This document shows positions 41,857-50,460 of a DNA stretch of 64,000 nt, piece by piece. The translations under genes and the position numbers were made by a program. Under the pieces are notes generated by a model that saw only the letters and a list, made by a program, of their open reading frames with translations, was not told where the DNA came from and made no database searches. The stretch covers positions 95,948 to 159,947 of the forward strand of contig CAYZPM010000002.1 in assembly GCA_964480365.1 (NCBI GenBank), written 5' to 3'. Within the stretch, counting starts at the first letter, position 1; each line of letters opens with the position of its first letter. The stretch is from CAIQPV01 sp964480365 (GTDB lineage Bacteria; Pseudomonadota; Gammaproteobacteria; Burkholderiales; Gallionellaceae).

Positions 41857-41929
41857 AGGGCTTGCTACGCATGCTGCAAAGTTGTGTGGTATCTTTCGTG
41901 TACCCGATATGTACGTGCCTTGAAATGCC

Positions 41930-42868
41930 ATGAGCCTGCTTTCTTTGATCGCTGCACTGTTACTGGAACAACTCCATCCGCTTGCCTCGCGCAAACAACT
42001 GTTCGCATGGCTGAATGGCTATGTCCATTTTTTTCAGCATCACTTCAATGCGGGTGAACGCAAGCACGGCAAGATCGCGTGGCTGATTGCAGTGCTGCTG
42101 CCGCTATTCGTTTCGGCTGCGTTGTACTGGTTGTTGTATCACGTTAACCCGGTATTCGCATGGGCGTTCAACGTGCTGGTGTTGTATCTCACCATGGGCT
42201 TCCGCCAAGTGAGCCACTACTTCACCGACATCCATCGGGCGTTGCGCGACGATGATCTGGAGAAGGCGCGCGGTCTGCTTTCCACTTGGCGCGGTGTTCC
42301 CTGCCATGAACTGAATGCCGAAGAAGTGGCGCGCGTCACCATCGAAGAAGCGTTGCTGGCCTCGCACCACCATGTGTTCGGCGTAATGGCGTGGTTCGTG
42401 ATTACCATGTTGCTGGGACTGGGCCCGGCAGGCGCAGTGTTGTACCGATTGGCGCTGTTTCTCAACTCGCGTTGGGGCAAACAGAATGATGCCGAGTTCG
42501 GCCAGTTCGGCGTATTCGCGCGGCAGGCCTATCACTGGATGGAGTGGCTGCCGTTGCGCCTGACTGCGATTACTTTTGCCATCGTCGGCGATTTCGAAGA
42601 TACAGTGTATTGCTGGCGCACTCAGGCGAAAAGCTGGCCCGACCCGGAGGCGGGCATCGTGCTGGCTAGCGGTGCGGGCGCGCTTGGCGTGCGCCTCGGC
42701 TTACCCATCCCGCAAGGCGGTTTGCCACTTGACCGCCCGGAACTAGGCATTGGCGATGAGGCCGATGCCGATTTTATGCAAAGCACTGTGGGGCTGGTAT
42801 GGCGTGCGCTGGTGTTCTGGATGATTCTGTTGCTGTTGCTTGGGCTGGCAACTTTAGTGGGTGGGTAG
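41930..42868 (+). CDS. CobD/CbiB-family membrane protein
   Basis: A 312-residue integral membrane protein resembling cobalamin biosynthesis CobD/CbiB and the AmpE group: LLSLIAALLLEQLHPL at the start, LRDDDLEKARGLLSTWRG, VTIEEALLASHHHVFGVMAWF and GPAGAVLYRLALFL. No other cobalamin genes are nearby. In betaproteobacteria such stand-alone copies exist outside cob clusters, so an aminopropanol-attachment role is uncertain. It could alternatively be an AmpE-like regulatory sensor. Confidence 0.75.
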   Translation: MSLLSLIAALLLEQLHPLASRKQLFAWLNGYVHFFQHHFNAGERKHGKIAWLIAVLLPLFVSAALYWLLYHVNPVFAWAFNVLVLYLTMGFRQVSHYFTDIHRALRDDDLEKARGLLSTWRGVPCHELNAEEVARVTIEEALLASHHHVFGVMAWFVITMLLGLGPAGAVLYRLALFLNSRWGKQNDAEFGQFGVFARQAYHWMEWLPLRLTAITFAIVGDFEDTVYCWRTQAKSWPDPEAGIVLASGAGALGVRLGLPIPQGGLPLDRPELGIGDEADADFMQSTVGLVWRALVFWMILLLLLGLATLVGG

Positions 42869-42970
42869 CAGGGTGCTGAAAAACGTAGCGAGAGGCGACC
42901 AAGCAAAGCGAAAGCCTACGGTGAGTCCAAGTTTGTAGTGCATCAGCTTCGTACCTTCATCTCCAATAAA

Positions 42971-42992
42971 ACGGGGCGGTCACCCGCCCCGT
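42971..42992 (-). terminator. Rho-independent terminator of the aldehyde dehydrogenase gene
   Basis: ACGGGGCGG (42971-42979) pairs with CCGCCCCGT (42984-42992) around TCAC. On the minus strand it is followed by TTTATTGG, and on the plus strand by AAAAATC, so it mainly serves the minus-strand gene ending at 43031. Confidence 0.7.
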
Positions 42993-43030
42993 AAAAATCG
43001 CCCGTAAACGGCCAGAAAAAAGCGAACCTA

Positions 43031-44551
43031 TCAGAAGAAGCCCAGCTTTTGCTCGCTGTAGCTGACCAACAAACACTTGGTTTGCTGGTAGTGGTCGAGC
43101 ATCACCTTGTGCGTTTCGCGACCGATACCCGATTCTTTGTAACCGCCGAAGGCGGCGTGCGCCGGGTAGGCGTGGTAGCAATTGGTCCACACGCGCCCCG
43201 CCTTGATAGCGCGACCCATGCGGTAGGCAACGTTGCCATCGCGGCTCCACACACCGGCACCCAGTCCGTACAGCGTATCGTTGGCGATGGCCAGGGCATC
43301 TGCCTCATCCTTGAAGGTGGTCACGGCAAGCACCGGGCCAAAGATTTCTTCCTGAAAGATGCGCATCTTGTTGTGACCCTTTAACAGCGTCGGCTGGACA
43401 TAATAACCCCCCTTCAAATCGCCGCCCACTTGCGCGCGGTCGCCGCCAATCAGCACCTGGGCGCCTTCCTGTTTGCCGATATCGAGGTATGACATGATCT
43501 TTTTCATCTGCTCTTCCGAGTTTTGAGCGCCGACCATCGTTTCGATATCCAACGGGTTGCCTTGCTTGATCGCCTTGATGCGCGCGAGGCAGCGCTCCAT
43601 GAATTTGTCGTAAACCGATTCCTGGATCAGTGCGCGCGAGGGGCAGGTACACACCTCGCCTTTGTTGAACGCGAATAACACGAGGCCTTCGATAGCCTTG
43701 TCGAAGAAGCTGTCGTCGTCGCGAGCGATGTCGGCGAAGAAAATATTGGGCGATTTGCCGCCCAGCTCCAGCGTGGCCGGTATCAAGTTGTTGGCGGCGG
43801 CCTGGGCGATTACACGCCCCGTGGAAGTGGAACCGGTGAAGGCGATCTTGGCGATGCGCTTGCTGGTGGCGAGCGGATAGCCCGCCTCGCGACCGTGGCC
43901 ATTGACAATGTTGAGCACGCCTGGCGGCAGCACGTCGGCGATCAGTTCAGCCAGGATAAGGATGCTGATGGGGGTCTCCGAGGCTGGCTTCAAAACGACA
44001 CAGTTGCCGGCACCGATGGCTGGCGCCAGTTTCCAGGCGGCCATCAGGATCGGGAAGTTCCACGGGATGATCTGGCCAACCACTCCGAGCGGCTCATGAA
44101 AGTGATAAGCGACCGTGTTTTCGTCAAGGTCGGAAATACTGCCTTCCTGTGCACGCAAGCAACCGGCAAAATAGCGGAAGTGGTCGATGGTGAGCGGGAT
44201 ATCGGCGTTCAGGGTTTCGCGTATCGGCTTGCCGTTGTCGACCGTTTCAGCGTAGGCCAGCAGCTCCAGGTTTGCTTCGATGCGGTCTGCGATCTTCAGC
44301 AACAGGTTGGAGCGATCGGTCGGTGAGGTGCGGCCCCATTTATCGGCGGCGGCATGAGCGGCATCGAGCGCAAGTTCGATGTCCTCTGCGCCGGAGGAGG
44401 CTGCCTTGGTATAGGGCTTGCCGTTGATCGGGGAAATGACATCGAAATATTGACCTTTAACCGGGGGGACCCATTTGCCACCGATAAAGTTGTCGTAATG
44501 AGCCTTGTAAGTAATTTTGGCACCAGCGGTGCCGGGAGCAGCGTAGATCAT
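43031..44551 (-). CDS. NAD+-dependent aldehyde dehydrogenase (acetaldehyde type, AcoD/ExaC-like)
   Basis: Oxidises an aldehyde, probably acetaldehyde, to the acid. 506 residues. Visible are the NAD site (IPWNFPILMAAWKLAPAIGAGN, FTGSTSTGR), catalytic Glu in LELGGKSPN, and the nucleophile in KGEVCTCPSR (vicinal Cys pair typical of this subgroup). AGGAGG precedes the ATG on the minus strand. A divergent AcoR-type sigma-54 activator and a near-consensus -24/-12 site (44621-44635) suggest substrate-induced expression. An isolated single gene with its own terminator. Confidence 0.93.
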   Translation of the reverse strand: MIYAAPGTAGAKITYKAHYDNFIGGKWVPPVKGQYFDVISPINGKPYTKAASSGAEDIELALDAAHAAADKWGRTSPTDRSNLLLKIADRIEANLELLAYAETVDNGKPIRETLNADIPLTIDHFRYFAGCLRAQEGSISDLDENTVAYHFHEPLGVVGQIIPWNFPILMAAWKLAPAIGAGNCVVLKPASETPISILILAELIADVLPPGVLNIVNGHGREAGYPLATSKRIAKIAFTGSTSTGRVIAQAAANNLIPATLELGGKSPNIFFADIARDDDSFFDKAIEGLVLFAFNKGEVCTCPSRALIQESVYDKFMERCLARIKAIKQGNPLDIETMVGAQNSEEQMKKIMSYLDIGKQEGAQVLIGGDRAQVGGDLKGGYYVQPTLLKGHNKMRIFQEEIFGPVLAVTTFKDEADALAIANDTLYGLGAGVWSRDGNVAYRMGRAIKAGRVWTNCYHAYPAHAAFGGYKESGIGRETHKVMLDHYQQTKCLLVSYSEQKLGFF

Positions 44552-44620
44552 ATTGCCTCCTCGTTATAATATTAATGATTGATGAAATCGTCACAATTGC
44601 GGTACTGCATCCTCTTTCAC

Positions 44621-44635
44621 TCAAGTACCGTGCCA
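44621..44635 (-). promoter_or_regulatory. Candidate sigma-54 promoter for the aldehyde dehydrogenase
   Basis: On the minus strand TGGCACG-GTAC-TTGA matches the -24/-12 consensus TGGCACG-N4-TTGC except for the last base. It is 70-84 bp upstream of the start codon, and the divergent gene encodes a sigma-54 activator. The mismatch is in the important GC of the -12 box, so it may be weak. Confidence 0.5.
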
Positions 44636-44731
44636 ATGCCATTGAGCAATGTCATTCTTTTGATTCCATGCAACTTTCAATAAACTGTCCGGCAGAAATA
44701 TCTAATGTGCAACGTTCCATACTGCGACACC

Positions 44732-44748
44732 TGTAACAAAATGGTACA
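44732..44748. promoter_or_regulatory. Imperfect palindrome, possible AcoR-type activator site
   Basis: TGTAAC-AAAAT-GGTACA has outer TGTA/TACA symmetry and lies about 100 bp upstream of the candidate -24/-12 site, the usual distance for an enhancer-type activator. The known AcoR site was not matched. Confidence 0.3.
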
Positions 44749-44843
44749 GTCGAGCAGACTTCCTGAACTCAGCTATTGCGCAATGTCACCATTCTTCTAT
44801 ACTGGGCGAAAAGACGGGCAACGCTCCGTCGAAAGGAGACAAA

Positions 44844-46754
44844 ATGTCCATGACACTGCCTGCGACTAGCTTGCGACTAGCACGGATACATCTGCTGGAA
44901 CACGGCGATTGCCCGCCTGGCTTCGTTGATGAACGCCTCGCGCGTTCTTGGCGACGCAGCTTGGCATCCGGGCTATTACCCACTGGACGTTTGACCGATA
45001 TCGGATACCTCGGCGACAGCAATTTGAAGCATGCACTGGCGCGAAATCAGGATTTACTCGCACACTCGCGACCGGTAATGGAATATCTATTTGAACAGGT
45101 TCGTCATAGCCAGAGCATGGTAATCCTCGCGGATAGTCAGGCCGTGCTGATGGACACACTGGGCGACGTCGATTTTCTAAGCAAGGCCGAGCGCGTGGCG
45201 CTTGCCTCCGGTGCCTCATGGCACGAACAGCATCGTGGTACCAACGCCATCGGTACGTCACTGGCCGAAGCCAGCAGCGTCGAGATTCAGGGCGGCGAAC
45301 ATTTTCTCGAACGCAACGGATTTCTCACTTGTGCGGCTGCACCCATCATGTCAGCCGAAGGCAAGCTGGTAGGCATCATTGATATTTCTGGAGATCAGCG
45401 TAGCAGACACCCGCATACGCTGGGACTGGTCAATATGGCGGCGCGTATGATCGAAAATCGCCTCGTCATCACTGCCTGCCGCCACCACATCCGCCTGCAC
45501 CTGCACCCTCACCCCGAAGGCATTGGAACAGTGGCTGAGGGCATCATCGCCCTCTCGGACGACGGCTGGATCGTAGGAGCCAACCGCAATGGCCTCGCCC
45601 TGCTACACCTCGCGCCACCCGATCTGGATTCCACACCGCTTGCCCGCGCCATCGACGTGCGTCTCGAAGAACTGCTCTCGCGCCACAAACGACGCCCCGA
45701 TCAGCCAATGCAGGTACATTTGCACGATGGCACCACGCTCTTTGTGCAAGTTCATGCCGAGCAAGCGGCGCTGACGATCACCCCTGCTCCAACATGTTCA
45801 ATCACAGCAACAGACGATGCCCTGTCCAGTCTCGACACCGGCGACATACACTGGCGTAGCGCGTCCGACAAGGCCCGGCGCGTTGCTGGCAAGCCGATTC
45901 CTTTGCTGATCCATGGCGAATCAGGGGTTGGCAAGGAGATTTTCGCCCGCGCCGTACATGACAGTGGCCCGCGCCGCAAAGGGCCTTTCGTGGCGATCAA
46001 TTGCTCGGCCTTGCCGGAAAATTTGATGGAAGCCGAATTGTTCGGCTACGCCTCCGGAGCCTTTACCGGTGCACGACGCGAAGGCAGCCTCGGTCGCTTG
46101 CGTGAGGCGCACGGCGGCACCCTCTTTCTCGATGAAATCGGCGACATGCCGTTGTCCATGCAAACCTGTCTGCTGCGTGTACTGCAGGAACGACAGGTTT
46201 CCCCACTCGGCGGTGGCAAACTGGTCGATGTCGATTTTGCACTGATTTGCGCTACGCACCGTAAACTGCGCGAAGAAACTGACAATGGCTCTTTCCGGAG
46301 CGATCTTTATTACCGCATCAACGGCCTCACCGTTAACCTGCCAGCCTTGCGAGAACGAAGTGATTTTCAGGCATTAACCGAACGTCTACTGGACAACATC
46401 AACCCCGAACGCGGCATCCATCTCGCGGCTAATTTACTTGCACAGTTGAGCCAATATCATTGGCCCGGCAACCTGCGCCAGTACGCCAGTGTGCTGCGCA
46501 CTGCCAGCGCCATGCTTGACCCTGACGAGGATTGTATCGATTGGCAGCATCTACCTGATGACCTGACCGAAGAACTCGCCTCGATGCTGCAACAAATTAC
46601 ACCGTCAGTTGCAGCTGCCGTGCCCCAAAATCTCGAAGAACTTTCCCGTTCGGCCATACGTCTGGCATTGGAAGGCAGCAATGGTAATATCTCTGAAGCC
46701 GCACGACGCTTGGGAATCAGCCGACAAACGCTATATCGGAAGATGAAAAACTGA
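44844..46754 (+). CDS. acoR: AcoR-type sigma-54-dependent transcriptional activator
   Basis: 636 residues. The N-terminal GAF-type sensor (about 60-215) includes HEQHRGTNAIGTSLAE, followed by a PAS-like region (about 235-320). The AAA+ domain (about 330-555) shows Walker A GESGVGKE, GAFTGA (as GAFTGARREG, sigma-54 contact) and Walker B LFLDEIGDMP. A Fis-type helix-turn-helix ends the protein (GNISEAARRLGISRQTLYRKMK). AGGAG precedes the ATG. Control of the divergent aldehyde dehydrogenase is the natural inference, as for AcoR and acetoin/ethanol breakdown. Confidence 0.92.
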   Translation: MSMTLPATSLRLARIHLLEHGDCPPGFVDERLARSWRRSLASGLLPTGRLTDIGYLGDSNLKHALARNQDLLAHSRPVMEYLFEQVRHSQSMVILADSQAVLMDTLGDVDFLSKAERVALASGASWHEQHRGTNAIGTSLAEASSVEIQGGEHFLERNGFLTCAAAPIMSAEGKLVGIIDISGDQRSRHPHTLGLVNMAARMIENRLVITACRHHIRLHLHPHPEGIGTVAEGIIALSDDGWIVGANRNGLALLHLAPPDLDSTPLARAIDVRLEELLSRHKRRPDQPMQVHLHDGTTLFVQVHAEQAALTITPAPTCSITATDDALSSLDTGDIHWRSASDKARRVAGKPIPLLIHGESGVGKEIFARAVHDSGPRRKGPFVAINCSALPENLMEAELFGYASGAFTGARREGSLGRLREAHGGTLFLDEIGDMPLSMQTCLLRVLQERQVSPLGGGKLVDVDFALICATHRKLREETDNGSFRSDLYYRINGLTVNLPALRERSDFQALTERLLDNINPERGIHLAANLLAQLSQYHWPGNLRQYASVLRTASAMLDPDEDCIDWQHLPDDLTEELASMLQQITPSVAAAVPQNLEELSRSAIRLALEGSNGNISEAARRLGISRQTLYRKMKN

Positions 46755-46909
46755 TATCACACTGAATGCTTCTGACGGATTGCTTTACCTCACATTGTGT
46801 CTGTTTCAAGGCGGTGAAGGCCGCTATGTCGATTGCGCCAAGGACGGATAGGCTGGAGGTTTTGGGGTCGAACATTGTTCAGTTAAAAACTGAAGTTATG
46901 GAGAATAGA

Positions 46910-47083
46910 ATGACTGAAGAGCAGGTTCCGGCAGAGAATCAGATGACGCCGGTTGTAACTCAGAAGAAAAAGAAAGCCAGCTGGCTGCGCACGATACTGT
47001 GGATGCTTTCGATGATGCTACTCGTGAACACGTTTTTCGTGATCCTTTTTTATATTTTATATCGCTATAAAATAATTCCGTAA
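46910..47083 (+). CDS. 57-aa single-pass membrane protein
   Basis: I start at ATG 46910, which has GGAG (46900-46903) at proper spacing; the open frame continues upstream without another ribosome site. A hydrophilic N-terminus with KKKKAS leads to one membrane helix (TILWMLSMMLLVNTFFVILFYILYRY). Positive-inside rule places the N-terminus in the cytoplasm. No family was recognised. It lies between acoR and a convergent Crp-type gene. Confidence 0.5.
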   Translation: MTEEQVPAENQMTPVVTQKKKKASWLRTILWMLSMMLLVNTFFVILFYILYRYKIIP

Positions 47084-47123
47084 GGTACTCTGAGCAGGAT
47101 GACAAGGGAAACGAGATGCGTGC

Positions 47124-47792
47124 CTACTCAGGTGAAGCAATAAGCTGCCGAAGCTCGGAGGTATCAAGAATTACCAATGCCCCGCGTTGAGTTCGCACAA
47201 CTCCATTTGCCACAAACTCCTGAAGTAGCCGCGCAATGACTTCTCTGGTTGTGCCCAAGTGATTCGCGAGTTGCTGCTGGGTCATTTGCAAGATGCCGTC
47301 AGATGACGCGTGCGAAAGGATGAAGTTTGCCAAGCGTTGCTTGTGATGGCTGGAATGTATTTGCTCCAGCTCGGACATCAAGCGGAAAACGAGGGTGGAC
47401 AGGGCATACACAGTCAAGTTCTGAATGGTGGATTCTCGCTCGAAAAGTTTCCGATAAACTGCACCCGAAATAAGCGAAATGGCGGTCTTTTCTTCTGCTT
47501 GAACCCATGCTGGGTATAAGAGGTTGTTGAAAAGACAGTTCAACGCCAACACGCAGGTTTCGCCTGGGTCAATGAAATAGAGCGTTGCTTCAGTACCATT
47601 GGGGGCGAGAGTAAAAACGCGCAGCCTTCCTGAAAGCACTACATATGCGCCGGACACGGCTTGCCCCTTGACCAGGGCAATAGTAGATCGAGCACATTCT
47701 TTACGAAGCGCACCTTGGGCGAGCAATGCTTTGCCTTGATTGCTGAGCTGGTTAAAGGGTTCAAAGCGTTCAAGTTCGTGCAGGACTGTCAT
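47124..47792 (-). CDS. Crp/Fnr-family transcriptional regulator
   Basis: A 222-residue regulator. The cyclic-nucleotide-binding-type barrel (about 10-125, GQAVSGAYVVLSGRLRVFTLAPNGTEATLYFIDPGETC) lacks the R-S pair used for cAMP contact, so it binds another effector or is redox-controlled; four Cys are scattered (33, 79, 85). The winged helix (about 145-215) has MTQQQLANHLGTTREVIARLLQEF. Isolated gene. Similar regulators often control respiratory or sulfur genes, but no target site was identified. Confidence 0.88.
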   Translation of the reverse strand: MTVLHELERFEPFNQLSNQGKALLAQGALRKECARSTIALVKGQAVSGAYVVLSGRLRVFTLAPNGTEATLYFIDPGETCVLALNCLFNNLLYPAWVQAEEKTAISLISGAVYRKLFERESTIQNLTVYALSTLVFRLMSELEQIHSSHHKQRLANFILSHASSDGILQMTQQQLANHLGTTREVIARLLQEFVANGVVRTQRGALVILDTSELRQLIASPE

Positions 47793-47910
47793 GTACTTCC
47801 CTTTCTAGCATTTGAAGAATGTATCGCCCAAGTTGCCGTCGTGACCTCGGTGACCGTGTCGTAAGGCAGTCTGATTCTATCGTAACAAGCTTTCTCGCAA
47901 CTAGCCAAGT

Positions 47911-47950
47911 AAAAATGAAAAAACGTCAAGACTTTCATTGTCTTGGCGTT
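47911..47950 (-). terminator. Terminator-like hairpin on the minus strand
   Basis: AACGTCAAGAC (47922-47932) pairs with GTCTTGGCGTT (47940-47950) with one wobble, and on the minus strand it is followed by TTTTTTCATTTTTAC. It lies directly downstream, on the minus strand, of the sequence TTCAATTCCCGCCGC-ACCA (47973-47955), as would a terminator of a tRNA or tmRNA gene. Confidence 0.6.
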
Positions 47951-47958
47951 CAATTGGT

Positions 47959-47973
47959 GCGGCGGGAATTGAA
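47959..47973. repeat. 15-bp direct repeat, left copy (attachment-site candidate)
   Basis: GCGGCGGGAATTGAA occurs here and at 49564-49578, 1605 bp apart, on both sides of the AAA/DUF4143 gene. Read on the minus strand it is TTCAATTCCCGCCGC, the 3' half of a tRNA/tmRNA T-arm, and the next four bases are ACCA. Confidence 0.5.
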
Positions 47974-48171
47974 GGTGCAGGACTTCATTAGTTATTCAAT
48001 CAGTTAATTGACACCCTCCACCGGACTATCGGTATAGACGGGTGTTGGGTTATCACACAAGTTCATATGGAAATAGCGGTCATCCGGCTGACTGCCTGGC
48101 GTAAGCTGCCTTTCATTTAGCCATCACAAAACATTTCAATTGGCCGCTATATTGAGTTACACTTGACCGTT

Positions 48172-49419
48172 ATGACTGATCCTGCGCTTCATCCCCGTTT
48201 CGTGCTTCCTCGCCTGTCTGAGGCATTGGAAGATACGCCCGTGGTGCTAATCCACGGCCCGCGCCAATGCGGCAAGACCACGCTTGCCCGTGCCGTGGGC
48301 GATGCGGCAGGCTATTCCTATATCAGTTTCGATGGTGACGTGTTGCGGGCGTCGGCTCAGGCCGATCCGATGGGATTTGTGGCTGACTTGCCAGACAGGG
48401 CGGTACTGGACGAGGTACAGCGGGTTCCGGAATTATTTACCGCACTGAAGGTTGCGGTGGATCGAGACCGGCGACCGGGGCGATTCATTCTCACCGGCTC
48501 GGCCAACGTACTATTGGTACCACGGCTGGCAGACTCGCTGGCCGGGCGCATGGAAATCCTGCGGCTGCATCCGCTCACACAGTCCGAATTGGTGGGGCGG
48601 CAATCTGGTTTTCTTAGTGCATTGCTCGGGGAGGGTTTTAAGACCAATCAACAGGAGCGCCTTGGGAAGGAACTGGCTGAGCGGATTGCCGACGGCGGGT
48701 ATCCTGCTGCACTTGCGCGTTCCTCTCCACGCCGTCGCGCTACTTGGTATCGAGATTACATCGAAACACTGGTGCAGCGCGACGTGCGCGATTTGGCGCG
48801 TATCAGCTCGCTGGATGTGCTGCCACGTTTGCTTACACTGGCAGCCGGACAAACTGCGAGGTTGCTCAATGTGACCGATCTGGCTTCGCCATTTCAGTTG
48901 AGCCGTCCGACGATACGCGACTATGTAACCCTGCTAGCGCGCGTGTTCCTGCTGGAAGAGCTGCCGCCTTGGCACAGTAACCGTCTGAGTCGACTTATCA
49001 AGACTCCCAAGTTGCACTTGGGAGATACGGGGCTTGCCTGCGCCTTACTTGGCGTGGATGCCGTAGCGCTATGGGCTGATCGCACCCTACTGGGGCAACT
49101 GCTGGAAACTTTTATTTTCCAAGAATTGCGCCGTCAGGCGAGCTGGCAGGAAGAGCCGATTGCCTTCCATCATTTCCGCGACAAGGATGGCATGGAGGTG
49201 GATATCGTTTTGGAGGGCACTGGTCAACGTGTGGCTGGCGTTGAAGTTAAAGCATCATCCACGGTAACAGCAGGTGATTTCCGTGGATTGCGCAAGTTGA
49301 AGGAGACTGCAGGAAAGCGCTTTGCCACAGGTGTGGTGTTGTACGACGGCGAAGTTACGACCACGTTTGGCGACAGGCTGTTTGCCGTACCAATCCGCAG
49401 CCTTTGGGAGGTGGTCTGA
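48172..49419 (+). CDS. AAA ATPase with DUF4143 nuclease-like C-terminus
   Basis: 415 residues from ATG 48172 (a TTG three codons earlier is possible). The AAA_14 domain (about 1-170) has Walker A GPRQCGKTTLA, Walker B RAVLDEVQRVP and sensor FILTGSANV. The DUF4143 domain (about 200-360) ends in a PD-(D/E)xK-like pattern (MEVDIVLEG...VAGVEVKASS). This is a very common but poorly understood accessory protein in bacteria and archaea. It sits alone between two T-arm-like direct repeats, suggesting that it entered as a small mobile unit. Confidence 0.85.
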   Translation: MTDPALHPRFVLPRLSEALEDTPVVLIHGPRQCGKTTLARAVGDAAGYSYISFDGDVLRASAQADPMGFVADLPDRAVLDEVQRVPELFTALKVAVDRDRRPGRFILTGSANVLLVPRLADSLAGRMEILRLHPLTQSELVGRQSGFLSALLGEGFKTNQQERLGKELAERIADGGYPAALARSSPRRRATWYRDYIETLVQRDVRDLARISSLDVLPRLLTLAAGQTARLLNVTDLASPFQLSRPTIRDYVTLLARVFLLEELPPWHSNRLSRLIKTPKLHLGDTGLACALLGVDAVALWADRTLLGQLLETFIFQELRRQASWQEEPIAFHHFRDKDGMEVDIVLEGTGQRVAGVEVKASSTVTAGDFRGLRKLKETAGKRFATGVVLYDGEVTTTFGDRLFAVPIRSLWEVV

Positions 49420-49772
49420 TGTACTTCCTTATTGCCGACGGTGACCAACCAAAGCTTGACTTGGCCCATTCTGGACAATTTGAGAGCTTTAAAAAGAAAC
49501 AGCCAAGCCGGTAAATGGCTTGGCTGCATTGGTTTCCAGTGGTTTCTGGGAACCTTGGATGTGGCGGCGGGAATTGAACCCGCGTCCTTCAATGCCTTAT
49601 GAATGCTTGATATTTGTCAATAAATATCCGGTTCTATTTCCTGGAATACCCCCAATAATACCCCCAGCGTGTTTGGATGGCCTTGGACTTTGATTGCGCT
49701 TTCGGGAATTGAACCGGCATCCCACAGGAATGTTACAGCGCAGTTTATACCCAATAAATGCAAAGCAACTTG
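49420..49772. other. Attachment-site region with tRNA-like remnants
   Basis: 353 nt without a real gene. It contains an inverted pair around AGCCAAGCC (49501 onwards), the tmRNA-like T-arm at 49563-49587, a direct repeat AATACCCCC (49645-49653 and 49657-49665), and a further CGGGAATTGAACC at 49703-49715. GGGGGTATT repeats of this type, read on the minus strand, are often seen between a tRNA gene and an integrase gene. It looks like debris of one or more integration events. Confidence 0.5.
49563..49587 (-). other. tmRNA/tRNA 3'-end fragment (T-arm), right attachment copy
   Basis: On the minus strand GGACGCGGG-TTCAATT-CCCGCCGCC forms a perfect T-arm: stem 49567-49571 with 49579-49583 around the 7-nt TTCAATT loop. 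The sequence closely resembles the 3' end of proteobacterial tmRNA, a frequent integration target. No anticodon arm, D-arm or tag-peptide region is next to it, so it is a displaced fragment and not a gene. It contains the 15-bp repeat 49564-49578. Confidence 0.55.
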
Positions 49773-50096
49773 CTATGCTAATTCAACCGTATGAACTTCA
49801 ATCCCAACTTTCAGACGCGCACGGACAGCACCAAAAATAGCAGAGAGGTTATCCATGCTTGGATTACCTTTGGGCGATAACATGCGGTGCAGGCTTTTGC
49901 TGGGTTTGTCAGTCAACACGGCCAACTGTTCAAAACCCACTGTGGCATTCACGAGGTCACGAAGGATAAGGCGCGCCGTTTCCGGTTCGTCACTTAGAAA
50001 CAAGGTCGCAGCTTCATCAAGTAGTGCTTTTGCAAATTCAGGATCTCGTTCAACGCGCTCAATGACTGTTTGTTTAAAATTTCGAGTTAGTGCCAT
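49773..50096 (-). CDS. HigA-like antitoxin / DNA-binding protein
   Basis: 107 residues from the ATG at 50096-50094, chosen for the GAGGTGAT ribosome site upstream. A helical N-terminus (NFKQTVIERVERDPEFAKALLDEA) is followed by a Cro-like helix-turn-helix region (GFEQLAVLTDKPSKSLHRMLSPKGNPSMDNLSAIFGAVRARL) cut by short breaks, which matches the 'addiction module antidote' group. Its start is 4 nt after the toxin stop, so one mRNA encodes both, in toxin-first order as in higBA. It should neutralise the toxin and repress the operon. Confidence 0.82.
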   Translation of the reverse strand: MALTRNFKQTVIERVERDPEFAKALLDEAATLFLSDEPETARLILRDLVNATVGFEQLAVLTDKPSKSLHRMLSPKGNPSMDNLSAIFGAVRARLKVGIEVHTVELA

Positions 50097-50100
50097 GTGA

Positions 50101-50460
50101 TCACCTCTTTGTTTTTTCAGTTTTGCTGGCGGCAGACTTGGCTTTCTTTCGCACCTTGTATTCATGGTGCAATGCTCTTGCCTTATCAATATCTTTCTGC
50201 TGACCGCGCTTGATGCCCCCGCCAAACAAGATGATGAGTGTGTCACCATCCTTGGCAAGGTAAACACGGTAACCCGGCCCCCAGTCGATGACGTATTCAC
50301 CAATGCCATCAAACCACTTCACGCTAGACGTATTCCCAAGCTCTAAACGTAATTTGGCAGTAACAATTTTGGCGGCAGCTTGTGGATCAAGGTTGTCAAA
50401 CCATGCCTTATATGGGTTAGAGCCATCCGGACAAATATATTCTTCAACCTTGATCTTCAT
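50101..50460 (-). CDS. RelE/HigB-like toxin (type II TA)
   Basis: A 119-residue basic protein of the RelE/ParE fold group. It shows PYKAWFDNLDPQAAAKIVTAKLRLE, then WFDGIGEYVIDWGPGYRVYLAKDG and the final strand LIILFGGGIKRGQQKDIDKARAL, the standard 'killer protein' pattern with conserved Arg/Lys/Tyr. A Lys-rich tail follows. A ribosome-dependent mRNA interferase is the expected activity. A 15-bp tandem duplication (50500-50528) lies upstream in its promoter region. Confidence 0.85.
   Translation of the reverse strand: MKIKVEEYICPDGSNPYKAWFDNLDPQAAAKIVTAKLRLELGNTSSVKWFDGIGEYVIDWGPGYRVYLAKDGDTLIILFGGGIKRGQQKDIDKARALHHEYKVRKKAKSAASKTEKTKR

Noticed and set aside
47955..49720. T-arm-like sequences as real tRNA or tmRNA genes
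   Set aside because: Only T-arm parts are present. No D-arm, anticodon arm, matching acceptor stem or tag-peptide sequence is found next to any of the copies.
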